Assembly (NCBI GenBank): GCA_026419785.1
Contig: JAODTK010000267.1
Location: forward strand, 62,001-126,000
Direction of reading: 5' to 3'
Source of the DNA: Sclerodactyla briareus
Lineage: Eukaryota; Echinodermata; Holothuroidea; Dendrochirotida; Sclerodactylidae
Length of the DNA: 64,000 bases
The notes under the pieces: model-generated
What the model was told of the DNA's origin: nothing
Database searches by the model: none
The model's input: the letters and a program-made list of their open reading frames with translations, nothing else
In this document: positions 46,043 to 58,600 of the stretch, one piece after another
Numbering within the stretch: position 1 is the stretch's first letter
Layout of the letters: every line of letters begins with the position of its first letter
Translations under genes and position numbers: made by a program

Positions 46043-49000
46043 CGAGGAGCATAAGCCCCAGAAGGCTAATACGGGAAGTGTGACATAGACGCAGTATATA
46101 GGCGATAAAATCGCGATCCGGTCGTGAAAACGGATATTTTCAGAGGGCTTTTGGTAAACATTTCGAAACTGTGAACGACAATGATGGGGGTGTTTCGGGT
46201 AGAGGAGAGGTCCCTCTACCACCACACTTCCGCTACCCTGGGGGCAAAGTGTCACAGCGGGCGCCATAGGCCGGGAAAGTAGGCCCGCGTGACGTGAACG
46301 TGGTATTATAGGCGATAAAATCGCGATCCGGTCGGAAAACATGGGTATTTTCAGAGGGCATTATGGTGAACATTTCGAAACTGTGTCGACCATGTGGGGG
46401 TGTTTCGGGTAGGGGAGAGGTCCCTCTACCACCACACTTCCGCTACCCTGGGGGCAAAGTGTCACAGCCAGTACCATAAGCCCCAGAAGGCTAATACGGG
46501 AAGTGTGACATAGACGCAGTATATAGGCGATAAAATCGCGATCCGGTCGGAAAACATGGGTATTTTCAGAGGGCATTATGGTAAACATTTCGAAACTGTG
46601 ATCGACCATGATGGGGGTGTTTCGAGTAAGGGAGAGGTCCGTCTACCACCACACTTCCGCTACCCTGGGGGCAAAGTGTCACAGCGGGCGTTATGGGCCC
46701 GGGAAAGTAGGCCCGCGTGACGTGAACGTTGTATTATAGGCGATAAAATCGCGATCCGGTCGGAAAACATGGGTATTTTCAAAGGGCATTATGGTAAACA
46801 TTTCGAAACTGTGATCGACCATGATGGGGGTGTTTCGGGTAGCGGAGAAGGTCCCTCTACCACCACACTTCCGCTAACCTGGGGCAAAGTGGCACCGCGA
46901 GTACCATAAGCCCCAGAAGGCTTATACGGGCAGTGTGACATAGACGCAGTAATATTAAAGGCCCTGGCGATCAATCGCGAATCCGTCGTGAAAACGGATA
47001 TTTTCAGAGGCGTTTTGGTAAACATTCGAAACTGTGGGATCGACTCATGATGGTTGTTTCGGGGGGGAAAAATCAGATGAGAGGTTTCCCTACACCACAC
47101 TTCCGCTTCCCTGGGGGCAAGTGTCACCAACAGCTGTCGCCGATAGGCCCGGGAATGTAGCCCCGCGTGACGTGAACGCGCATTATAGCCGATAACTCGC
47201 GACTCCGGTCGAAACCATGGGTATTTTCAAGGGCATTATGGTAACATTTCGAAACTGTTATCGCCATGATGGGGGTGTTTCGGGTAGGTGAGAGGTCCCT
47301 CTAACCGACCACACTTTCCGCTACCCTGGGAGCAAAGTTGTCAGCAGCGAGCACCATAAGCCCGATAAAGCTAATACGGGAAGTGTGGACATAGACGCTA
47401 TATGGCGATAAATCGCGATCCGGTCCGCGAAAACGGATATTTTCAGATGGCATTTTGGTAAACAATTTCGAAACTGTGATCTGACATATGGAGTGTTTTA
47501 CGATAGGGAGAGGTCCGGCTACCACCACACTTTCCGCTTCCCTGGGGGCAAAGTGTCACAGCGGCGGTCATGGGCCCCCGGTAAAGTAGCCCTCGTGACG
47601 TGAACATGGTATTATAGGCGATAAAACCGATCCGGTCGGAAAACATGGGTATTTCAAAGGGCATTATGGTTAGCATTTCGAAACTGTGAATCGACCATGA
47701 TGGGGGGTTGTTTCGGGTAGGGAAGAGGACCCTCTACCACCACACTTTCCTCTACCCGTGGGGCAAAGTGTCCAAGCGAGTACCACAAACCATAAAGCTA
47801 TGGGAAGTGTGACATAGAAGACGCGTATATAGGCGATAAAATCGCGCATCCGGTCCGCGAAAACGGATATTTTCAAGGGCGTTTTATGGTAAACTTTCGA
47901 AACTGTGACGACCATGATGGGGTTGTTTTCGAGTAATGGCAGGTCCGTCTACCACCACCCTTCTTCCGCTTCCCTGGGGGGCAGTGTCACAGCGGGCGTC
48001 AATTGGCCCGAAAGTAGGCCCCCGTGATCGTGAATCTGGTATTATAGGCGATAAAATCGCGATCCGGTCGGAAACTGGTATTTTCAAAGGGCATATGGTT
48101 AAACATTTCGAAACTGTGATCGTGAACCATGATGGGGGTGTTACGGGTAGGGGAGAGGTCCCCATACCACCACCCTTCCGCTCCCTGGGGTCCAGTTTCA
48201 CAGCGCGTCCTCACAATCCCCGTAAAGCTAATACGGGAAGTCTGACATAGACGCAGTATATTGGCGATAAACTCGTCGATCCGTTCGCGAAACGGATATT
48301 TTCAGAAGGCGTTTTTGGTAAACATTTCGAACTGTGATCGACCATGATGGGGGGGCGTTTTTGGGTGGGGGAGAGGTCCCTCACCACCAACACTTCGCTA
48401 CCCTTGGGGCAAAGTGTTCACAGCGAGTACCACAAGCCCCCCTAAAGCCTAATACGGAGGGAAAAGTTGACAATAGAACGCGTATATAGGGCGGGATAAA
48501 TCGCGAATCCGGTCGCGAAAACGGATAAGTTTCAGAGGGCGTTTTGGTAACATTTCGAAACTGTGATCGACCATGATGGGGTGTTTCGGGTAGAGGAAGG
48601 TTCCTCTACACCACACTCCCGCTTCCCCTGGTGGGCAAAGTGTCACAGCGTGGACCATAGGCCCGGGAAAGTAGGCCCGAGTGACGTGAACGTTGCATTA
48701 TAGGCTTAAAATCGCGATCCGGTCGGAAACATGGCTATTTCAAGGGCAATTAGGTAATCCTTTCGAAAACTGTGATCGACCATGATGGGGGTGTTTCGGG
48801 TAGGGGAGAGTCCCTCTACCACCAACAATCCGCAACCCTGGGGGCAAAGTGTCACCGCGAGTACCATAAGCCCCGTAAAGCTAATACGGGAAGTGTGACT
48901 TAGACGCAGTATATTGGCGATAAAATTACGCGATCCCCGGTGGTGAAAACGGATATTTTCAGAGGGCGTTTTGTTAAACATTTCGAAACTGTAACTCACC

Positions 49001-52000
49001 AGATGGGGGTGTTTCGAGTAAGGGAGGAGGTCCGTCTACCACCCACACTTCGCAGCCCTGGGGCCAAAGTGTCAAAAAGCCAGCGTCATGGGGCCCGGGA
49101 AAGTAGGCCGCGTGACTTGAACGTGGGATTTCTAGGCGATAAAATCGCGATCCGATAGGAAAACATGGGTATTTTCAAAGGGCTATGGGAAACATTTCAA
49201 ACGGGGATAGACCATGTGATGGGGGTGTTCGGTAGGGGGAGCGGTCCCACTACACAAAACTTCCGCACCCTGGGGGCCAGGTCACAGCGAGTACAATAAG
49301 GACCCATAAAAGCTAATACGGGAAGAGTGTGACATGGAAGCAGTTATATAGGCGATAAAAATCGTGATACGGTGCGAGAGAACGGATATTTCAGGGGCGT
49401 TTGGTACAACATTTCGAACTGTGACGACCATGATGGGGTGTTTCGGGTAGTGCCGAGGTCCCTCCACCACAATTCCGTACCCTGGGGGGCAAAGGGTCAC
49501 AGACGGGCGTCATGGGCCCGGGAAAGTAGGCCCGAGTTCGTGACGTGAACGGGGTACTAGGCGATAAAATAGCGATCAGTCGGAAAACATGGGTACTTTC
49601 AAGGGCATTATGGTAAAAACAGTTCGAAACTGTGATCGACCATGTGGTTGGGGGTTCGGGTAGGGGAGAGGGTCCCTCTACCAACACACTTTCGCTACCC
49701 TAGGGAGCAAAGGTGTCACAGCGAGTACCCGAAGATCCATAAAGCAAAACGGGAAGTGTGATTAGTAATAGGCGATAAATTCGCGATCGGGTCGCGGGGG
49801 GAAAACCGGTATTTTCAGAGGGCGTGTTGGAAACATTTTCGAAACTGTGATCGACCATGATGAGGGTGTTTTGGGTGGAGGAGAGGGCCTCTGCACCACA
49901 TGCCGCTACCCTGGGGAAACGTGCCAAGCGGGCAGCCAATAGGCCCGGGAAAGTAGTCCCGCGTGACGTGAAGTGGGATTATATAGGCGATAAAATCGCG
50001 ATCCGGTCGGAAAACATGGGGGGGGGTAAAAATTGAAAGGGCATATGGTAACATGTCGAACAGTGTGACTCGACCATGATGGGGGTTGTTTCGGTAGGGG
50101 AGGAAGGTCCCTCTAAACCAACACTTTCGCTACCTGGGGGCAAGGTCACAACAGTACCATCATCACAGGAAGGCTGATACGGGAAGTGGGACATAGACGA
50201 AGTATATAGGCGATAAAAATCGCGATCCGGTACGCGGAAAAATCGGATTTTTTCATTAGGGCGTTTGGTAAAATTCGAAACTGTGATACGACCATGGATG
50301 GGGGGGTGTCGAGTAAGGGAGAGGGTCGTCTACCACCACACTTCCGCTACCCCGGGGGAAAAGTGTCACAGCTGGCGCTATGGGCCCGGGAGCGTAGGCC
50401 CGCGTGACGTGAACGTGATTATAGGCGAAAAAATCGCGATCCGGTCGAAAAAAACCCAATTGGGGATGTTCGACGGGCATCTGGTAAAAACATTTCATGA
50501 AACTGTGATCGACCATGATGGGGGTGTTTCGGGGAGAGGAGAGGTCCATCTACCACCAAATTCGAATCCTGGGGCGCAAAGTGCACAGCGGAGTACCTAA
50601 GCCCATAACGCTCATAAGGGGAGGGTGAAATAGACGCATGTATATAGGCGATAAAATAAGTGATCCGGTCGCGGGAAAAACGATATTCTTCAGAGGGCGT
50701 TAGTTTTGGTAAACATTTCGAAATGTGAATCGACCTGATTGAGGGGGTTTCGGATGAGGAGAGGTCCCTTGACCACCACACTTCCGCTAACATGGGGGCA
50801 AAGGGTCACAGCGGGCCCACAGGCCGGGAGAAGTAGGGCCGCGGACGTGAAACGTTGTATTATAGGCGATAAAATCGCGATCCGGTTATTGGAAACATCG
50901 GTTATTTTCAGGGCATATGGTTAAACATTTCGAAACTGTGACGACCATGATGGGGTGTTTCGGGTAGTGCCGAGGTCCCTCTACACCTCACTTTCGCTAC
51001 ATGGGGGCAAAGTGTCACAACGAGTACCATAAGCCCCAGAAGGCTGATTCGGGAAGTGTGACATAGACCATTATATAGGCGATAAAATCGCGATCCGGGC
51101 AGCGAAAAGGATATTTCATAGGGCGTTTTGGTAACATTTCGACGTGATCGACCATGAGGGGGTGTCGAGTAAGGGAGAGGTGCCGTCTACCACCACACTT
51201 AAGATTCTCTCGGGGCAATGTAAATCACAGAGGGCGTCATGGGCCCGAGAAAGTAGGCCCGCAGTGACCGTGACGTGTATTATAGGCGGAAAAAAAATCG
51301 CGATCGGTCGGAAAAAATGGTAGTGTTCCGAAGGGCCCTTTGGTAAACATTCGAAACTGTGATCGACCATGATGGGGGTGTTTCGGGGGGGAGAGGAGAT
51401 GGGTCCCCTACCACAACACTGTCCGATATCTGGGTGCAAAGTTGCCAGCGAGTTACATAAGCCCCATAAGCTAATACGGGAAGTGGGACATAGGCGCCGT
51501 ATATCGGCGATTTAAAATCGCGATCGGTCGCGAAAACGGATATTTTCATAGGGCTGTTTGGTAAACATTTCGAACTGTGATCGACCATGATGGGGGTTGT
51601 TTCGAGTAAGGGAGAGGTCCGTCTACCACACACTTCCACTTCGCGGGGGGGAAAAGTGTCACAGCTGGCGCTATGGGCCCGGGAGCGTAGGCCCGCGTGA
51701 CGTGAACGTGGTATTATAGGGGAAAAATCCGCGATCCGGTCGGAAAACATGGGTTATTTGCGAAGGGCATTAGGTAAACATTCGAAAACTGCGATACGAC
51801 CATGAGGGGGTGTTTCGGGGAGGAGAGGAGAGGCCCTCTCACCACACTTTCGATATTAATGGGGGCGCAAGGGTCACCCAGCTGGAGGACCATAGGCCCC
51901 ATAAAGCTAATACGGGAAGTCTGACATAGACGCAGTATATTGGCGAGAATCGCGAGCCGGTCGCGAAAACGGATATTTCATAGGGTTTTGAGTAAACATT

Positions 52001-52562
52001 TCGAAACTGTGATGACCATGATGGGTCTGTTTCGAGTAAGGGAGAGTCCGTCACCAACCACACTTCCACTTCTTCGGGGAAAGTATCCAGGGGAGTCATG
52101 GGCCCGAGAACGTAGCCCGCGTGACGTGTGACCGTGGTATATAGGCAGCAAAATCGCGATCCGGTCGGAAACATGGTTATTTTCAAAGGGCATTATGGTA
52201 CCATTTCGAAACTGTTGAGCAGACCATGATGGGGGTTTTCGGGGGTAGGGGAGAGGTCAAACCTCACCACCAAAACTTCCGCTACCCTGGGGCAAAAGTG
52301 TCACAGCGAGTACAATAAGCCCCATAAAGCTAATACGGAAAGTGTTGACTAGACGCAGTATTAGGCGCTTAAAATCGCGATTCGGTCGTGGAAACGGATA
52401 TTTTCAGAGGGCGTTTTGGTAAACATTTCGAAAGTTCGACCATGATTGGGGTGTTTCGAGTAAGGGAAAGAGAGTCCGTCTACCACCACACTTCCGGCTT
52501 CCCTGGGGCAATGTATCACAGAGCGGCGTCATGGGCCGGGAAGAGGCCCGCGTGACGGGAAC

Positions 52563-52564
<2 letters not shown>

Positions 52565-52604
<40 letters not shown>
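52565..52604. repeat. C40 homopolymer inside the satellite
   Basis: Forty C are inserted between GGAACGT and TGGTATTATAGGCG of a type B monomer. No other unit has this insertion. Confidence 0.95.
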
Positions 52605-55600
52605 TGGTATTATAGGCGATAAAATCGCGATGCCATCGGAAAACATGGGTCTTTAAAAGGGCATTATGGTAAAATTTCGAAACGATGATCGACCCATGAT
52701 GGGGGTGTTCGGTAGGGGAAGAGGTCACTCTACCCACACTTTCGCTACCCTGGAGCAAAGTGTCAACAGAGAGTACCCTAAGCCCCATAAAGCTTTAATA
52801 CGGGAAGTGTGACCATAGTAGTATAGGCGATAAAATCGCGATTCCGGGTCGCGAAAACGGATATTTTCAGAGGGCGTTTGGGTAAACATTTCGAAACTTT
52901 GTTCGACGATGGGGGTGTTTCGGTAGAGGAGAGGTCCCTCTGCCACCCATTTCCGGCTACCTGGGGACAAAGTGCCAAAGCGGGCCGCCATAGGGCCCGG
53001 GAAAAGTAGTAACGCGTGAACGAACATGGTATTATAGGCGATAAAATCGCTGATCCGGTCGGAGAAAACATGGGTATTTTCAAGGGCATTATGGTAAACA
53101 TTTCGAAAAGTGTGAGCTCGACCATGATGGGGGGTTAGGGATAGGGGAGAGGTCCCTCTACAACCACACTTCGTACCTGGGGCACAAGTCGGTCACAAAG
53201 AGGACAATAATCCCAAGAAGGATGATAGGGAAGTGTGACATAGACGCAGGATAGCGATAAAATCGCGATCCGGTCGCGAAAACGGATATTTTCAGAGGGC
53301 GGTTTGGGAAACATTTCGAAACGGTGATGACCATGATGGGGGGTTCGACAGTAAGGGATGAGGTTCGTCACCACAAACTTCGCTTCTGGGGGCGTATCAC
53401 AGCGGGCTTCATGGCCCGAGAAAGTAGGCCCGCGTGCCGGAAGTGGTATTTAGGCGAAAAAATCGCGAGCCGGTCGGAAAAAACAGGGGGTATTTTCCGA
53501 GGGATTATGGAAACATTTCGAATGTGAGTGACATTGATGGGGGGTTTGGGGAGAGGCGAGGGTCCTACACCACACTTTCGATATCCTGGGGGCAAAAATG
53601 TAAAAGAGAGTTAACATCAAGCCCATAAAGCTATACGAGGGACGTGTGAAATGACGCACCGTATATGGCGTAAAATCGTGATCCCCGGTCGAGAAAACGG
53701 ATATTTTCAGAGGGCGTTTGGGAAACATTCGAAACTGTGATCGAACCTGTTGGGGGTGTTAGGATAGAGGAGAGGCTTAAATCTGCCACCACATTTCCGT
53801 AACCTGGGGGCCAAGGTCACAGAGGGCGCCATAGGGCCAGGGAACGTAGTGCCCGCGTGACGTGAACGTTGTATTATAGGCCGTAAAATCGCGATACGGT
53901 TGGAAAAAACGGTATTTTAGAGGGGCATATGAGTAAACATGCAAACTGTGATCGACCCATGACTGGGGGTGTTGCGGGTAAGGGGGAGGTCCCTTACCAC
54001 CCACACTTTCGCTACCCTGGGGCAAAAGTGTTGTCAAAACGAGTAACCATAGCCCAGAAGGCTTGTTCCGGGAAGTGTGGACATAGAAGATATATAGGCG
54101 ATTAAAATCCGACGGTCGCGGGAAAACGGATATTTTCATAGGGCGTTGCGGTAACCATTTCGAAATGTGATCGACCATGCATGGGGGGTGTTCGAGTAAG
54201 GGAGAGGTCGTCTCCACCACACTTCCGTTCTCTGGGCAAGTATCAAAGCGCGCGTCATGGGCCCGAGAAAGTAGGCCGGCGTGCCGGTGAACGTGGTTAT
54301 TATAGCGGAAAAAATCGACGATCCGGGTCGGAAAACATGGGTAATTTCGAAGGACATATGGGAAACATTTCGAAACTGTGATGACCATGAGGGGGTGTTT
54401 GGGGAGAGGATAGAGGGTCCCTCTACCACACACTTTCGATTATACGGGGGGCAACGGGCACAGCGGCGTACCATAAGCCCCATAAAGCTAATACGGGATA
54501 AGTTGACATAGTGACGCCGTATATAGGCGATTAATCGCGATCCGGTCGCGAAAACGGAGATTTTCATAGGCTGTTTGGTAAACATTTCGAAACTGTGAAC
54601 GACACAGGAGGGGGGTTCGAGTAAGGGAGAGGTCCGTCTACCACACAAACTTCCCACTTCTCCGGGGAAATGTATCACAGAGGGCGTCATGGGCCCGAGA
54701 AAGTAGGCCCGCGTGGACGTGAACGTGGTATTAAGGCGAAAAAATCGCGATCCGGTCGGAATACATGGGATTTCAAAGGGCATTTGGTAAACATTTCGAA
54801 ACTGTGATGACCATGATGGGGGGGTGTTCGGGGAGAGGAGAGGTCTCTATACCACCACACTTTCGATATACTCGGGGGCAAAGTGTCACAGCGAGGAGCA
54901 TAAGCCCCAGAAGGCTAATACGGGAAGTGGGACATAGACGCAGTATATTGGCGAGAAAATCGTGATCCGGGTCGCGGGAAAACGGATATTTTCAGGAGGG
55001 CGTTTTGGAAAACATTCGCAAACTGTGAGCGACCAGGGAGGGGGGTGGTTGGATAGAGGAGAGGGGCCTCTGCCGCCCACATTTCCGTAAACTGCGGGTA
55101 AATGTCAAAGCGGGGCCATAGGCCGGAAATGTAGGCCCGAGTGACGTGAACGTGTTATTATAGGCGATAAAACGCGATCCGGTTGGAAAACATGGGTATT
55201 TTCCGAGGGATTATGGGAAACAGTTCGAAAACTGTGATCGACCATGATGGGGGTCGTTTCGAGTAGGGAGGGAAGGTCCCTCTAACCACACAATCGCTTA
55301 CATGGGGGCAAGTGTACAGGCGGAGTACCATAAGCCCAGCGAAGGCTGATACGGGAAGTGTGACATAGACGCCGTATATAGGCGATAAAATCGCGATACG
55401 GTCGTGGAAAACGGATATTTGCAGAGGGCGTTTTGGTAACTTCGAAAAAATGTGATGACCTGAGGGGGTGTTTCAGTAAGGGAGGAGGTCACTCTACCCC
55501 AACATTCCGCTACCCTTGGGCAAAGTGTCACAGCGGGCGCGTCATGGGCCCGGAAAGTAGGCCCGCGTGACGTGAACGTGGTATTAAGCGAATAAAATCG

Positions 55601-58600
55601 CATCAGCGGAAAACATGGGTATTTTCAAAGGGCATTATGGTGACCATTTCGAAACTGTGACCGCCCATGATGGGGTGTTTCGGGTAGGGGGAGGTCCCTC
55701 TACCACCAAATTTTGCTACCCTGGGGCAAAGTGTCACAGCGAGGAGCATAAGCCCCAGAAGGCTAATACGGACAGTGTGACATATACTAGACGCAGTATA
55801 TAGGTGATAAAATCGTGATACCGGTCGCGAACAACGGTATTTTCAGAGGGCGTTGTGGTAAACATTCGAACGTGATAGACCATTGATGAGGTTGCTTTCG
55901 GTAGAAGGAGAGGTCCCTCTACCACACACTTCCGATACCCCTCAGGGCAAAATGTCACAGCGGGCGCCATGGGCACCGGAAAGTAGGCCCGGTGAAGTGA
56001 AGTGGATAGAGGCGATATAAATCGCGATTCCGGTCGGGGAAAAAAATGGGTATTTCAGAGGGTATGATGGTCAACATTTCGAAACAGTGAGCGACCATGG
56101 TTGGGGGTGTTTCGGGTAGGGATCGGAGAGGTACTCTACCACCACATTCGCTTACCAGGGGGCAAAGTGTCATAGCGAGTACCATAAGCCCCTAAAGCTA
56201 ATACGGGAAGTCTGACATAGACGCAGTATACTAGCGAGAAATCGCTATCACGGTAGCGGAAAACGGATATTTCAGAGGGCGTTTTGGTAAACATCGAAAC
56301 GTGATAGACATGATGAGGTTGTTTCGGGTAGAGGAGCGGTCCCTCTACAACCACACTTCCGCTACCCTAAGGGCAAAGTGTCACAGAGGGCGCCATGGCC
56401 CGGGAAAGTAGGCCCGTCGTGACGTGAACGGGTATTAGAGGCGATAAAATAGCGATCCGGTCGGGAAAAATTGGGTATGTTCAGAGGGCGTTTTGGTAAA
56501 ATTGAAACTGTGATCGACCATGTTGGGGGTTGTTTCGGGTAGGGGAGAGGTCACTCTACAACCCCTTTCGCTACTGGGGGCAAAGTGTCACAGCCAGTAC
56601 CATAAGCCCCAGGAAGATAATACGGGAAGTGTGACATAGAGCAGTCTATAGGCGAGGAAATCGCTATCGGTCGCGAAAACGGAATTTTAAGAGGGCGTTT
56701 TGGTAAAACATGTCGAAAGGTGATAGACCTGATTGGAGGTTGTTTCGGGTAGAGAGACGGTTCCTCTACACACCTTCCGCTAACCTCAGGGCAAAGGTGT
56801 CACAGCGGGCGCCATGGGACCGGGAAAGTAGGCACGCGTGAAGTGAAACGTGGTATTAGAGGCGATAAAATCGCGATACGGTCGGGAAAAAATGGGTATT
56901 TCAGAGGGCGTTTTGGTAAACAGTTCGAACCCTGTGACGACCATGTTGGGGGTGTTTCGGGTAGGGGAGAGCGTCCCTCTACACCAACACTTTCGCTACC
57001 CGGGGGCAAGTGTCACAGCGGTACCTAAGCACTAAAGCTAATACGAATTGTGACATAGACGCAGTAAATGGGCGAAAAAATCGCGATCCGGTCGCGAAAA
57101 CGAGATTTTCAGAGGGCGTGGCGGGTTGGTAAACATTTCGAAACTGTGAACGACAATGATGGGGGTGTTCGGTAGAGGAGAGTTCACTATGCCAACCACA
57201 CTTCCGCTAACCTGGGGCAAAGTTGTCACAGCGGGCGCCATAGGCCCGGGAAGTAGGCCGCGTGACGTGAACGTGGTATTATAGGGATAAAATCGCGATC
57301 CGAGATCGGGAAAAACATGGGTATTATTAAGAGGGCCAGATGGTAAACATTCGAAAAAGTCGTGCCGACCATGATGGGGGGGGGTTTCGGGAGGGAAAGG
57401 TTCCTCTATCACACACTTCCCTTCCCCTGGGGCCAAGGTCACAGCGAGTACCATAAGCACCAGAAGGCTGATACGGGAAGTGTGACAAGACGCCGTATAT
57501 AGGCGATAAATCGCGATCCGGTCGTGGAAACGGTATTTTCGAGGGCGTAGTGGGGTACAATTTCGAAACTGTGATCTAACCATAAATGTGGGTGTTTCGA
57601 GTAAGGAAGAGGTCCGGTATAACAACACAATTCCGCTACCATGGGGGCATAGTGTCACAGCGAGCGCCATGGGCCCGGAAAGTAGGCCCGCGTGACGTGA
57701 ACGTGGTATATAGGCACGACATAAAATCGCGATACAGTCGGAAAACATGGGTATTTTCAAAGGGCATTATGGTAAAATTTCGAAACCTGATCGACCATGA
57801 TGGGGATGGTTTCGGGTAGGGGAGAGGTCCCTCTAACACAACACTTCGCTACCCTGGGGAAAAGGGGTGTCAAAGCGAATACATAAGCCCAATAAAGCTA
57901 ATACGGGAAGTATGACATAGACGCAGTATATAGGCGATAAAATCGCGATCGGTCCGAAAACGGATATTGTCATAGGGCGTTTGGTAAACATTTCGAAATG
58001 TGACGCACAGGATGGGGGTTTCGGGTAGAGGAGAGGTTCCTCTCACCAACATTTCGATATCCGGGGGCCAAGGGTACAGCGGGCGCCATAGGCCCCGGGA
58101 AAGTAGGGCCGCGTGAAGTGAACGTGTATATAGCGATTAAAATCGCGATACGGTCGGAAAACAGGGTATTTCAAAGGGCATTATGTTAACATTTCGAAAC
58201 TGTGAATGAAAACCATGATGGGGGTGTTTCGGGGAGAGGAGAGGTCCCTACAACCACAATTTCGATATCATGGGGGCAAAGTGTCACAGCAGGAGTACCA
58301 TAAGCCACATAAAGCTAATACGGGGAGTGTGACATAGACACAGTATTCTAGGCGATGAAATGTGATCCGGTCGCGGAAAACGGATATTTTCAGAGGCGTT
58401 TTGGTAAACATTTCAAAACTGTGCTCGACCATGATGGGGATGTTTAGGGTATGGGAGAGGCCATTACCACCACACTTTCGTACCTGGGGGCAAAGTGTCA
58501 CAACGAGTAACATAAGCCCCAGAAGGCTGATTCGGGACGTTGACATAGCGCGTTATCAGCGATAACATCGCGATCCGGTCGCGGGGGGTGGGAAAAAGGA

